Source: Ascidia mentula
Lineage: Eukaryota; Chordata; Ascidiacea; Phlebobranchia; Ascidiidae
DNA length: 64,000 nt
Reading direction: 5' to 3'
NCBI GenBank assembly: GCA_947561715.1
Contig: OX387197.1
Coordinates: 22,470,266-22,534,265, forward strand
Made by a program: the position numbers and the translations under genes. Position 1 is the stretch's first letter; every line of letters begins with the position of its first letter. The notes beneath the pieces are model-generated. The model did no database searches. It was not told where the DNA came from and worked only from the letters and a program-made list of their open reading frames with translations. Positions 35,136 to 47,241 of the stretch are shown piece after piece.

Positions 35136-35800
35136 TTTACATTCGCACGTAACAATTAAACTTGTCGATATTGTATGATGTGTATTTTGGTAATGAAGAC
35201 ACCGTGTTGTGCTTTACTGTCACATACCTTACATCAGTTGTGCCTGTTTGTTGTATCTAGTTTGCTGCAAATGCATATTTATGATCGTCCTGTAGCGGCT
35301 GCGCAGTGCTTGTGCTTACTATTGGTCAAGATTACATTTTTCTGGGTGATGTTTGGCATATTACAATGTACTGTATCCTACATGATATAATCGCCTGTTA
35401 TAGAATAGGGTCGAACGTCATGGTGTTACACTCACAACATACTGTAGCATTATAGGATTATCATAGAAACGTTAATTTTTTTGTGATAAGATGTCGCTGC
35501 CTATATCCTCCGCAGTAAATATAGAGACTCTAGCGATGCTAAAATAACTCAAATCGTACACATCGCTGTAAGTTTTTCCAATTCATGATACCGCCGCCCG
35601 TGTATGAATTTGACGTATCACGACAACGGGGATTCAAAATTAGAGGCTGGATAAAATTGCCACAACTTACAAAGTTGTTATCACTATATGTGGGTACACG
35701 TTACATACCATGTGGGTTGAAACTTTCGCGCGATTGGCAGGAAGTTTCGAAAGGATTATCAATCGTGTTATGGTTCTTAAGTCATTCTTGTTCACTCGCG
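35136..35800. other. Spacer between lectin genes
   Basis: The first part matches the 3' flank of the 13484 gene but lacks the hAT-like MITE. The last part resembles the 5' flank of the 17568 gene (cgctgtaagttt, catgtgggttgaaacttt, cgaaaggattatcaa). No separate gene seen. Confidence 0.45.
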
Positions 35801-36499
35801 ATGACAGAAAGAGTTAGGATACCGATTTTTATGTTGTGTGTGGTTTTATCAGTCAAAGCCCAAACATGGCACCAGTTTCAAGGTTACGAGTATTACATCG
35901 AACACAGTGCAGCTCATTCTTATACTCAAGCTGTCTGTGGATGTGCTACAAGAAATGCTACTGTGGCAAATGGTAAATCATCTCAAGATTTCAACTTTCT
36001 TGTTAGAAAAATAACTATCGCAGGTGACTTCTCAATAAATTATCGCCGTTTTTGGCAAATAATGATAAACTAATGTATTTTTTCTCTATATGATTTACCA
36101 GCATTTAGGTTACCAGAATTTGGATTAAAAATTGCTTAATATTTTTTCAAACACTGAAAACGAATCTTTAGTTTTAAATTGTACGTTACAAAAGATTTTT
36201 CAACATTACCAATTTACCTTTTAGATAGCTTGTTATGATTTTTAGACCATCCTTACTCATTCTACATCGGCGCTACAAGAATAAACGACAGCTACATGTT
36301 TCAGTGGACAGATGGAACAAGTGTTGATATAGCAGAGTGGAGTGCAGGGAAACCAAACAACCAAGGAGGAAATGAGGATTGTGTGATAATGGGTTGGATT
36401 TATGAACTTGATTCAAAATTCAGATGGAGAGATGTTCCCTGTTCATACACATCAAGATATATTTGTCAAAGGAACACTGAAAATACGAACAACCGTTGA
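35801..36499 (+). CDS. C-type lectin-like protein, predicted secreted
   Basis: Exon 1 35801-36023 and exon 2 36246-36499 give 158 aa: a signal peptide (MTERVRIPIFMLCVVLSVKA), then QTWHQFQG and one full CTLD with GKPNN, GNEDC and WRD. In the related gene at 17568 the exon 2 donor lies after CQRSFA; here the GT has become AT, so translation reads on for a few residues (NTENTNNR) to TGA. The product would be a soluble lectin without stalk, TM or tail. An extra Cys precedes the conserved GCATRN. TM and tail exons survive downstream, so either this is a recent change to a secreted form or the gene is on its way to loss. Confidence 0.65.
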
Positions 36500-36661
36500 T
36501 ACGGTAGTACACTGTGATTAATTGGCAGCCATACATCAAAATAAATAGCACCCGACAGAACAAGGTATGTATGCTGTTATTAATATTGCCTGCCTTTAAT
36601 TTCGTACTATTTTTAATTACGAAACTTACGCGTATAAAATGTTGATAGTATGTTTTTGCAG

Positions 36662-37389
36662 AAATTGCATAACAGACATCAGCAAATGAAATGTGTCCTC
36701 AACACTTCACACAAAACACAATACACACAACAACAACACCTTCCCCCAATTTTCAGACATCCGCACATGCTTTAGAAACTACAGTAAACATCCATCTTTC
36801 GGATGGTATGTATCGTTGCTGTGCAAAGGTTCAACAATAGGTATTAAGAAACAGTCACAATCTACTGTTCTGCTTAGAATCCACGACCGAAGGAAGTCCA
36901 ATTTTCTTCACACAAAGTGCAGAAACGTTTTACGACAGTCTAAAATGTGAGAATTTTATTGTAAATGCGTAACTAAAGTTGTGACCTAAAAAAATCTCGA
37001 AAGGACAACTACTTTTTTTCTTTAGTACATCGCATCATCCTTATATGTGGTATTGTGATCTTGTTTCTGACAAACATGATGTGCTGTGGTATGGTTTGGA
37101 AGCTGCGAAAAGATAAAAGGTATTTGTTGAATCTACCCTACAACCACAATTGACTTAACTGCAACTTATTCAGGAGAGAACCAAATGCTCACACACAACA
37201 CGAAACTATTCATCAGGAAGCGCCTGCAGGAACCTACGAAAATGTTAATCTTTCCCAGCAACAAAATTTACACTCATACGAAGAAATATCAGGTACGATT
37301 TTAAAAAAGTAAAGACTGTACAGGTTTAAATTGCAAAAGAACCTTTTTCAGGTATTACTGGAACTACCGTATTAAAACACCTATGTTAG
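36662..37389 (+). pseudogene. Stranded stalk, TM and tail exons of the 35801 gene
   Basis: Exons: 36662-36805 (stalk, TAA as third codon), 36878-36946 (stalk), 37026-37119 (TM, LICGIVILFLTNMMCCGMV), 37174-37292 (tail with TYENV and SYEEI), 37352-37389 (GITGTTVLKHLC, stop). All but the first are open and have usable GT-AG sites, here with a GT after the TM exon where the 17568 gene has GC. They are reachable only if a different donor in exon 2 is used and the first stalk exon is skipped. Confidence 0.65.
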
Positions 37390-37699
37390 GAAGAAGAAAA
37401 GACATCCAAAACACATCAAATAATTATAAAAACGCCTTTCAATCAAAATAACAAAACCGCAGTTGTGAAAGCCTGACTAAGTTTTAATAATGTACCGTAC
37501 TAACTTATATCCTGTATATCTAGCTTTTTGTAGCTTTCTATTGTTTCAGAATGTGTTTGACACAAATTCACATTGTGTGACTTGAGTTTGCGAAATGTTT
37601 TTCGAATCAAGGTCTAAAAGTTGTTTTAATATAATTGGAATACTTACTTACTAGATAAAAACAACGGATGGCTGAAAAGTATTTGCATAAAATGTATGA

Positions 37700-38104
37700 G
37701 CTCCAAAGAATGCCTCGTTAAATACATATAAGATTCACCCCACATGGAATGTATCTCAAAAAAGTTTTTGCACGAAAGCTGAAAACATTTTAAACGCTTT
37801 ACGCCGCCTTGAAGTAGACCAAAGAGAAAAAAAGGTTCCAAGATCAAACAGAGAAAATACGAATCTAGGAGTCAAAGCAGTAACTCTGCCAACCCTACAT
37901 TTATTTTTCCTGAACACTTCCAAGACCGGAGGCACTGGAAAATGCGCGTTTTGTACTGTAACGATCAGCGCATTAGCTTGCGTTTCTCTAGTCGTAAAGG
38001 CAAGGAAGCATGTTAAATACAATCAACTAGAACACCAGGTGCAGCACTTACAAAAGCAAACAATGGTCAGTGAGAAAATGACAAACCAGCGGAGCGTGTA
38101 CTAG
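37700..38104 (+). CDS. Unassigned open frame, possible exon
   Basis: 134 codons are open with no ATG at the start. The reading has a basic, Asn/Glu-rich part, a hydrophobic stretch (CAFCTVTISALACVSLVV) and a polar end with LEHQVQHLQKQ. It is not like any lectin exon in the window and I do not recognise it. It could be an exon of an unseen gene or chance; the opposite strand is also open in part. No flanking splice sites stand out. Confidence 0.2.
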   Translation, partial: APKNASLNTYKIHPTWNVSQKSFCTKAENILNALRRLEVDQREKKVPRSNRENTNLGVKAVTLPTLHLFFLNTSKTGGTGKCAFCTVTISALACVSLVVKARKHVKYNQLEHQVQHLQKQTMVSEKMTNQRSVY

Positions 38105-38556
38105 GAATGTAGCAACACAGAACTTGTTCCTATGAAGACGAAGTTTTATTTAATTATCAGTCGTAAAACCATTAGATCAACTGGAAATACGAAGTGTATC
38201 TTTCGTTGTAACGTCATACTTCTATTTTAGAATTGTATGTGTTTGGTGCGTGCAAGCCCATTTTAGTTGCTTCGAATGCAATTCGCCGCTTAATAGAATG
38301 CTTTTTTGAATAATGGTTCTGACTCTGTGCCAAAACGCTCGAAACTACAGACGCGAATATGGAGTCGTTGCGCCGAACGTTGTAAGTTGTTATTTTGCAA
38401 GTGTTGCTTATTTTGTCGTTTTTATTTCAATTAAAAGGTTGCAAAGTTATAACGGTTTCAAATTGCTTGGCAGTTTACGGAGATGAATACACGGAATGTT
38501 TGTAACGTGTGAAATACGTCGCATATTCAAATTAGAATGAAAATTGACATACATAC
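38105..38556. other. Relic intron of a type B-like gene
   Basis: Parts near 38180-38300 resemble intron 1 of the type B genes (6930-7080). No CTLD second half follows. Nothing else recognised. Confidence 0.4.
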
Positions 38557-38764
38557 CCGTAACATTCATTTTTCCAATAAGAAAATTGAACACTTTGTTT
38601 TAACATTTGCCACATTGGCATTTCTTGCCACACATCCACTGTGGGCTTGATCATAAGAACTGGCTGCACTGTATTCGATGTAACTCGTAACCTTGAAACT
38701 GGTGCCAGGTTTGAGCATTCACAAGATGAACAACGCAGGTTATTACGTTGATCAGGTTCTTCAT
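38557..38764 (-). pseudogene. Lone exon 1 of a lectin gene, frameshifted
   Basis: It starts with MKNLINVITCVVHLVNA and QTWHQFQGYE, then loses 2 nt in the YYIEYS segment and more near KTTQVF. The donor (GGTATG) is intact. It is closest to the pseudogene exon at 9618. No partner exons remain. Confidence 0.75.
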
Positions 38765-39369
38765 GTCGACGTACGAACATGATTTTATTTGAGTTTTGCT
38801 ACAGGTTTAAGCCAAAATCCAATCTTTGTTTGCGTACTTTAACATGAACAAACGAACCTAATTCCAGGTTGTTACGAAAAACGATGAGAATTTTTATTCG
38901 ATACTTATCCATATACCTACATTTCTACGCATTATGTTGCTCTCTGCTCTACCACGAAGATCGGTTATTTTTTTACCGCGCATATAAACATAAAGAAACG
39001 ACTGGCGTCTCTGTACAAGGATATACGACATGTTATGACAAGACTTGACACCTTCAATAATATTGTATGATGTTTTGCGTAACATTGGTTTTGTGATGAG
39101 AAGGCCTAAATGTTACTACATTGTGCCTTGTGAATATATCATAAAAAAACACTCAGTATCGTGATTACCTACGTGCAGTTAGCACCTCTATCAAGTATTG
39201 CTGGTTCTTCATTGTTAGTCCTGTACTTGAGGCACTTTTCCAATTCGTTGTACTTCAAGCACCGCAACCTCATGTCTGCACTAATTTGCACTCATAATGG
39301 TTTATTTTGAATATTGCAGACCTTAAATTGAAAAAATGCACTGGATTGAACTTGTTAAATTTATCTTTT
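38765..39369. other. Spacer, no gene seen
   Basis: The first part is 5' flank homologous to 9619-9760 (gtcgacgtacgaac, ttgtactt caagcacc words). The rest is unassigned. Confidence 0.4.
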
Positions 39370-39500
39370 CAACATGAAAGATAAATACTTGATTTTATTT
39401 AACATTTGCCACATTAGCATTTCTTGCAGCACATCTACTTTGAGCTTAAGCGTAAGAACTGACTGTATTGTATTCGACGTAATGCTCGTAACCCTAATTT
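39370..39500 (-). pseudogene. Exon 1 fragment of a lectin gene
   Basis: This fragment matches the stretch from the EYYIEYS-like part to the FNFL-like part of CTLD exon 1, with several changes and no signal peptide. It is one of many stray exon 1 copies in the cluster. Confidence 0.65.
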
Positions 39501-40138
39501 CACCATAAAACTGTGTAAATAACTTTAAAATTTAGCGTAGGCGTGAGGATATATATTTCAAACAGTGGTTTGTACGATAATAAAGCTGAGACTCTAGGCA
39601 CGATAAAATCAAAAATCTACAAGCATTATTCACATAAAAAAGCATTTATGTAAAAATTAACATCATCATCGTATTGCTACAACTTGGCGCCACAGAGCAA
39701 TTCTGTGGTAAATCAAGTTTAAATATCACCTCTAACTATCGACGTTTAAAAAGCGAGTCAATTTCTACGCGAATAAAAAAGGTTTTTGATGTAGCAAGAA
39801 TCAGCCCATCGTAAGCAGCAACATGCAATGCAAAATAATATTCAGTGATAAGCACCATGTCATGTTTTAATGCCTTACGTCATCACACTGTCATGGTTCA
39901 TCTATAATCCCACGCGCTTCAAAGCTATAATTGTTCGGTGGTACAATGTAGGATATGTGGAAAACATATAGCACAAAGACTACGATGTATTACATATATA
40001 TACGCAAAATGTCTGAATATTCGCGTTAAAAGATTAAGATTATGTTTGTTTGTTGTATGTTGCAATACGCAGTGAAAATTGATACTTTATCAAAAAAACT
40101 TTTGACAGTTTAAGCAGATTTTTGCCCTCTTTCTCGAC
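39501..40138. other. 5' flank of the 40139 gene
   Basis: About 39890-40100 matches 48690-48890 in front of the chimeric pseudogene (cccacgcgcttcaaagc, gtatgttgcaatacg). No gene seen. Confidence 0.45.
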
Positions 40139-42259
40139 ATGTCAAAGTTTATGTACTTCATAACCATTGTGCATCTTGTCAACGCTCAAACCTGGCACCA
40201 GTTTCAAGGTTACGAGTATTACATCGAATACAGTGCAGTCAGTTGTTATGCTCAAGCTCAAAGTGGATGTGCTGCAAGAAATGCTAATGTTGCAAATGTT
40301 AAAACAACCCAAGTATTTAACTTTCTTGTCGGAAATATCAATGTAACAGGTAAAAAACTTTGAAGTTGATTTTGAAAATGTTTATATCAATGTTTATTAA
40401 GATTATCCCTATTCGTTTTACATCGGTGCCACGAGAGTACAAACACCGCTCGGTCACCAGTTTCAATGGACAGATGGAACAAGTGTTGATGTTGAAAGGA
40501 ATGAGTGGTTCGGTGTTCAAGAACCAAACAACGCAGGAGGAAATGAATATTGCGTGATGATGGGTTGGGTTTATAGACTTGACTCAACATTCGGATGGAG
40601 AGATGTTCCCTGTTCTTACACATTAAAATATATTTGTGAAAGAGCTGTTTCAGGTATGGCAGCTACAAAAGGTTTATGAATTAATCAGTATCATTAACTG
40701 ACCTTTAGTCGCGTTCATTATACAGATATCTCGTCAAGTTCTATACCCGTTGAAACTTTACACTCTACAGAAATTTTTACCAGCGATTCAGGTGATCTAA
40801 TTACCTCAAACTTACTGTAAAATAAGTTTTTGTAGAAAGAATCTACAAAAATATACTGTACTTGGCAATGGAACGACAATTTTTGTTAAAACTAATACAC
40901 ATGTTGTGGTACTGATGCGTTTTTGTTCGAAAAACAGGTGCCACAGCAAGCATAGCAAACGGAAAAACTTCACCTTACACGAAATTTTCTACCAATAGGT
41001 CAAATAGACCAGCTAGTATGCTTACAACCAATAGATTGCAAGTGGTGGTCATTAAAACTGTGAATAAAAGTAAGTAAACTTGGTTCCAATAGACAGCACG
41101 AATTTTATGACAATAACTCTCGTCTTTATCAAAGCGAAAATCGTCTTTATTAAACACATTCGGCGACCAACATCAGAATGAAATAATTCTGAAAGATTAC
41201 AAATCATTTCTATCTCTGATTTCGTCCTAAAAAGGCCAATTTCCGGATTTACAGAATCCAAAATTCCCGATATCTACAGCATATATTGTGAGTTTTTACA
41301 TTTTCAGAAACAACTTCTAATTTTTGGACTTCAACAACGAAACCGGAGGAACGTTTAGGTATTAAATTAATGAATTAGCAAACCAAGCAAACATTCCTAA
41401 CATGTTTGATATAGCTGAGTAGGTTATTGTCATGATTTTAACGAACATTATGTTGTTATTTTCGCTCATTTAGTTAAGGGAACGAGTGAGATGCTTTCAG
41501 CTGCTCTCATTGTCTCATTGGTGGGAGTTGTCATCCTAGCAACAGGCATTGTCCTTTTCATTTACTTTCGCAGGCGGAAAAAGTAACAACATTTTAAATA
41601 TTTGTGTTTATTCGTACTTACATAAATTAAAGTAGTAATAAAAGGGTAGTGGGTTTCAAACGTGACATAGGCCTGGTTACATTTATGAATGAATTTATTT
41701 AAGTTCTCATAAATCGACGTAGAACCTGGAAAATCAATCATAAAAAATAAAACAAAATATTTCTAGGCCAAGTAGGCGAAAACAACACGAACACCCCGTT
41801 GGTAAGAATGAAAATGTTGGTAAGAATGAAAATGTTGCTGTACGTTGTGATTGTAATGTTTTTTTTTGTAAATTACGTTTGAAATAAATAAAAACTTCAA
41901 TGTATGTATTTTTAATAACAGAAGGAGCAAAAGCTACAAGCGAGCAACCCAACACCGTAACTTACGTCAATCAAACCGTCACTGAATCCGGGTCACTTTC
42001 CGAACAGAAAACTTACGTCAGGAACGAAATCACAGCAACTTTACAAAACCAAGAAACGAATGACCGAACAGCCAACAACGTGTTACAGCAAGGAAATTAT
42101 CAGACCATTGAGGGCGACGTTGATGTCTTATGTGATAAGTCAACCTCTAAAGCGCCGGTTTCTCATGATATTGTTCCAGAAGATGACACCAAGTTGGGGG
42201 TTGACGAGACTTGTGACGACATGTATGCAGTAGTTGTCAAAAACAAAAGCGGGCAATAG
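40139..42259 (+). CDS. Type B C-type lectin-like receptor, divergent CTLD
   Basis: Exons: 40139-40349, 40402-40653, 40726-40791, 40938-41069, 41308-41358, 41474-41582, 41767-41801, 41922-42259; total 1194 nt (397 aa), GT-AG. The signal peptide is short (MSKFMYFITIVHLVNA). The CTLD keeps EPNN and WRD but has an insertion after ATRV (QTPLGHQ) and RNEWFGVQ before EPNN; it also has SCYAQ with an extra Cys. Stalk of three symmetric exons. TM: LIVSLVGVVILATGIVLFIY, then RRRKK. The mini-exon that carries YAEI in other type B genes here has EHPV and no Tyr. Last exon: TYVNQ, TYVRN, NYQTI and MYAVV, acidic overall. It is the only type B gene on the + strand. A poly(A)-like AATAAA lies at 42427-42432. 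Confidence 0.85.
41798..41833 (+). repeat. 18-bp tandem duplication of a splice donor
   Basis: gttggtaagaatgaaaat is present twice in a row. The first copy contains the donor of mini-exon 7 (GT at 41802), the second an identical donor 18 nt later. Use of the second would add six residues (GKNENV) in frame. Confidence 0.8.
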
Positions 42260-44743
42260 AAACATTGACTTAGAAACACACATGAAAAGTATTCGCATAT
42301 TCTCCGTAAATCCACTTGCTGAACATCCTTGTTTTTATATACGAGCTTAAAAAATGTATCGAAATCCACTTAAGCTAGTATGAATTTAATTTTTATTTAT
42401 GGATTAGGACCGTATGTTATCGCTACAATAAAGTGCTTGGTAAATTTTATCACCCGCCCTCCACTTTTGTGTTTGTTAAGGACGGTAATGTTGCTTGAAT
42501 AAATTCAACCTAGCAGTTATATCTACCATTTCTGTTGCGACATTATCTCTGTTTTTAAATGCGCTTACTTGTACATCACAACACGCTTTCACTGTTGTTT
42601 TGGGTTACGTATAGCCTCCACAGTATGTTGTGATTTTTTCTGCTGCTATGATTTAAAATCCCACACATGCTCTGTCGCCTCTTCAATGTTATGTAAACGC
42701 AGAATAACAGGCCATTTGTGACGAACAAGGCATGTTCAATCATAGACAATTTATGAACATTACCTTATTATCATATTTACAATATTTTGTTGTGCTTATA
42801 TCGTTTGTGCAACCTTTGTACAAATCCGCAACAACGATTTTGTATCTCTTTAGGTCATAGTGATTTATGGAATGAAAATAAACGTTTTACCATGATCTCC
42901 ATCTCAACACCTTTCTGGTTCAGAAAAGTTGCCATTGGTCGTTTCTCAGTTCTATAGAACTACTGCACACAAATATGAATATTAGATATATGGCAGAACA
43001 AGGGAATCATATTCACTTACCACAAGTTACCTGGTGTCGTTTTGTTGTCACAACAAACGTAGGCGCTAATGTGGGATTATATACGAACACGCACTGTTGT
43101 CGCTAGCGGCATAACCTCTACACACTGTTGTGATATCTTGAGTTTACCGGTATGGTTGGAATCCCACACACACTCTGCCATCATCTCTCCTCTGCAGTGT
43201 TTTTGAAAACATAGAATCACAATTTGTGTGACATTATCAACACGACTTGGTATGTATTGCACAATTCTTTACGTACAATGCCAAATGTACGATTTAAAAT
43301 GCTCCGAGTTTTATTAATTTTGGAGAAATGAATAAAATTTTATATGATACAACAAAAGTTTTGCGTTTACACCATTTGGTCTTGACAAGCCTCATTACAT
43401 CTTGTATGTGATTAACAGTTTTTGAGAATATGGAGATGTAAACTGCTGTTTGCAAGAATGACGATTACGCATGGCAATTATACACGCATAACTATAGCAC
43501 AGAAAACATGATTACAGTCTAGACGTTTTGGATTTCTCAGCAAAATCGTGTCCATTAATGGACGCAAAAGGGCTCCTAATATTGGCATTGTCAGGATTAA
43601 TAACGTTACGTCACTTGTGATGACCGTGTTAACGTTATAAAAAGCGGAATTTAGTGTTCACACGCTTAACGGGATTTGTTATTTCCCCTCTATCGTACGC
43701 TTTTGCATGAGCAGTGCCTGGCATTTTACTCGATTCTGGTTTGCATGTTTGCTTGTCAAAGGCCACGTTTTGGGAAAGAAGGATAGTTTTTTTGGACGAA
43801 TGAGATCATTCATAAATGAAGAAAGTCATACTTTACGAAGAACAAATAGCACTGCACAATGTAAGTACAAAACGCAATTTTTACATCGCCTGTCCTCTTT
43901 TTCTGTTGGTCAAAAAATGCTGCTGCATTCGGCAGTTGGTTCCCAAATGCATAGTTTGCAGGGTTACTGGTAAAATTTGTACAAAACCACAAAAGATATG
44001 CTTCTCAATAATGGTATAATTTGTCCGAGTGGCTGCTACCTTCTGAGCTTCGGCTCGATGTGGATTTCCTACCCTTGTTAGGACTTACAGGAAAAAAAAA
44101 AGATTTTTTTTACTACATCGCGAATAGATTTTCTTGTTGATGTATGGGCTGGAACGTGCTCAATGCTGCCGCTTCTGTTGCACGTATAAGGCGATTCGTT
44201 TCCGCTAGATGATGTAAGACGCACCGTAAGGCTATCAGACTGTCTGTTGCATAATTTACTGGTCATATTATGCTAAAATAACGCAAAGCAAAAGAAAAAT
44301 TTAACAAGGAAATGTAAATATGTATTTACATGCATTTCGCAGTATAATTCAGGAAAAATTTCATTCAACTGTCTCACTGCAAGATTCAGTTGGCAAACGG
44401 TTTAATCAAAATAAACAGTTAATTATCAGACTTGTGGGAACATATTCCAAGCCGGCGAAAAGTGCTAGAATATTTCTGGCCAGTACAACGGCGATACAAT
44501 AGGAGACAATTCGTAACACTTAGGAATACATAATGTAAATGCCAAACATCACCCAGAAAAATGTAATCTTGACCAACAGTAAGCACAAGCACTGCGCAGT
44601 CACTATATAGGACGATCATAAAAATTCATTTGAAGTGAACTAGATGCAAGAAAAATGCACAAATCATGTAAGGTATGTGTGTCGTCGTTACGAAATTGCG
44701 CAAATACACACCAACAAGTTTAATTAATGCGTGCGAATGTAAA
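42260..44743. other. Spacer with inverted R1 repeats
   Basis: R1-like sequence on the minus strand lies near 42580-42720 and 43080-43230. From 44025 to 44270 is an inverted, diverged copy of 16500-16800, in keeping with the inverted 13484-like pseudogene to its right. The open frames around 43707-44019 overlap in different frames and match nothing I know. Confidence 0.45.
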
Positions 44744-46053
44744 CTAGACAGAAAAAGTAATGTAAGACGCATCCTCATTTGTTGCAGATACGTTGCCTTT
44801 CAGGTTCACATATCTTCGATTTCTCGACGCAGAAGCACCAGTTGCAGTAACACCTAAATGGGTGATGTTTTTTTTCTTAATCGCGGACATGAATGCTGGG
44901 TTTATAAAGTCTACATGTCCAAAGTCGTACCTGATATTTCTTCGTATGCATGTTGATTTTGTTGTAGTGCCGGGTTAAGTTTTTCGTAGTTTTCTGAAGA
45001 CGTTCTCTGACGAACCCTTTCAGAGTCTGTGTTGCTTTGTGGTTCGAATAAATGAATAAATTTCAATTTATTGGATAGATTGTAATTTTACCATAGGTCA
45101 TGTCGCTGTTTCCAGATCACAACATATGAAACAATGTTCCAGATCACAACATATAATCTCATACATAAAATGTTGTAAGACTGTGATCAGACGTTCCTGC
45201 ATTTTTTACGAAAGAAATTGAATTCTGTGCAGTTGTTGATTCTTAATGTCAAAATATAAAAAAAATTCTGACATTTTTTTGTGTGGACCATTAAAAGGTA
45301 ATGAACGTTACAACGATACTTACCGGAACAACGACACATACCATGCGATGCTCGGTTGTTCATTGTCGATTGAGATTGCATGTGAAGTGGACGCAGGTTT
45401 GGATCCGTGTGTTAATTGACGGGTAGTTGTCCTTGTGTTGATCCGGATGACGTAGATGCAGTGGTTGAGTCTTTTGTTATTGCAATACTCAGCTCAGTCA
45501 TTTCCTCCGGAGTTGTTTGGTTTCCCTGTACTCCACTGTGGTACATCAACACTTGTTCCATCTGTCCACTGAAACCTGTTGGTTCCGGTGACTCCCGTGG
45601 CACCGATGTAAAACGAGTATGGGTAGTCTGCGGAACAGGCGATTTAACCAACACTGCTTTTGTTTTATTTTGACTAATGTCAGACTGTGTTTTTGCTCTT
45701 GCGTTTTTTTCGACGAGTTATTCCCTTGCCTTTGGGTTTGTTTTCTTCACTACTGCGTTCGTTTCATTCTCTGAAGAAGTCCTTGGTGCAGGCGAAACTT
45801 CAGAAATTATATTATGTTTTTTAACAAAAGGTGTATATTTGATGTTTTTTCACCGGAAGAACGAACAGTTTAGTATTTATCATGATACCTAGTGGTTAAA
45901 ACCTCTTTTAAGTTTTTTAGACATTTTATTCACGGAAACAGCCAATTTACAGAAAACTAATTTTTTTTACCTGTTACGCTTGTCTTTCCAACCAAAAAGT
46001 GGAAGTCTTGGGTTGTTTTAACATTTGCCACATTAGCATTTCTTGCAGCACAT
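44744..46053 (-). pseudogene. Inverted type A lectin pseudogene with deletions
   Basis: From right to left: exon 1 3' half (about 46053-45971); exon 2 5' half (about 45625 down to 45495) fused directly to stalk exon 3 by a deletion that removes the second CTLD half and intron 2; exon 4 relic with a 1-nt loss; a TM exon reduced to its end with an internal duplication; tail exon 6 without its acceptor (6-nt loss), though a downstream AG is in frame; and an intact last exon (44853-44744) in which PSYVNV is RRYVNL and YITF remains. It is clearly of the 13484 type. Confidence 0.75.
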
Positions 46054-46502
46054 TGCACGGTACAAATTGAATTCCCAGTCGCTGCTGTGCTGAAGCTAAA
46101 GTCTGCTTGCGTGTTCTTGTTGTAGAGTGTAGACTACTGAATTTAAAACTCCGTAAACAGACTATTTTATTGATTGAAAGGCACGTTTGCAATAAAAATT
46201 TGTTCCAAGCGCGTTAGTGACTGAGCGAGTAACTTCTACCGCGTGCCAGTTGTTAGTTAAGTGACCGATACTAGTTGGGTGGCAAAGTTAATGACAGAGA
46301 ATGACAACGAATTATGGCAACGAATACTCCAGAGTAAAGTGAGAACGGGTATTTAACAAGTTACAACGAAAAAAAGGTCTGTCGTCGAGCCGGATGCCAG
46401 AAGACTGCGAGTTCTGCCGGAAAGCCTAACACCGTCTGCAGCTTTCGGTCCGTCTGTGTTCCAAATGTGTGAAGAATTAAGTAGGAAAACATGCGTGATG
46501 CT

Positions 46503-46575
46503 ACAACATCCACTTTGAGCTTGAGCATAATAACGGACTGCACTTAAAACGAGAAGGGATGTCTGTGGAACAGTT
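46503..46575 (-). pseudogene. Scrambled CTLD fragment
   Basis: On the minus strand an exon 2 start (acceptor ttccacag, then PFSF-like codons) is joined directly to an exon 1 middle (agtgcagtccgttattatg). The order is reversed relative to a normal gene, so it arose by rearrangement. Confidence 0.6.
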
Positions 46576-47032
46576 TGTAGTGTCAATTTTAAAAACTTGT
46601 GTTTTACTATATATCGTTATTGATATTTGCACCACATCAGGTCAAGTCAGTTTGACTCCAGCACATTCCGTGTATTTAAGACTGATGTTGAAACAATCCG
46701 GCCAAAAAAACTTCTACAATTTGTGTACAATTCAATTCAATTTTCAGTTTGTATTTATTGAAACGAGAAGGAAAAATATATTGATATCGTAGGTTTTCCT
46801 ATTTTTAATCGTTAAATGATCCCACATACGTCAATGATGACGTTTGCAACGAAAGACATTTTAGACGTTTTCTTCACAGGAAATATACATTTACGGAAAA
46901 TTAACATGTTGCAGCTATTTCTCCGACAGGAAAGCTGAACACTTTAGTCGAAAAGCGATATTCTTAATAAACATTAAAATAAACCATTTTTGAAATCCAC
47001 GTAGAACCGAAATTTTCTTACCAGAAACATTT
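46576..47032. other. Spacer, no gene seen
   Basis: No gene recognised. A weak exon 1-like word (tttccgacaggaaagctgaacac-like) near 46920 hints at one more relic. Confidence 0.3.
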
Positions 47033-47241
47033 ATCTTTCCGATAAGAAAGTTGAACACTTGAGTTATTTTAACATTTGCCACACTTGCATTTTTTGCACA
47101 TCCACTTTTAACTTGAGCGTAAGAACTGACTTCACTGCATTCGATTTATTACCCTTCACCTTGAAACCGGTGCCAGGTTTGAGCTTTGACACGTAAAACT
47201 AACAAAATGATCGAACTAGCAAACCCAAGTATTAACATCAT
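47033..47241 (-). pseudogene. Lone lectin exon 1 with stop codon
   Basis: Two Met codons start a hydrophobic leader ending LLVLRVKA, then QTWHRFQG and tandem stops in place of the YEYYIE-like segment. The donor GTAAGA is intact. The leader is closest to that of the 13484 gene. No other exons follow. Confidence 0.75.
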
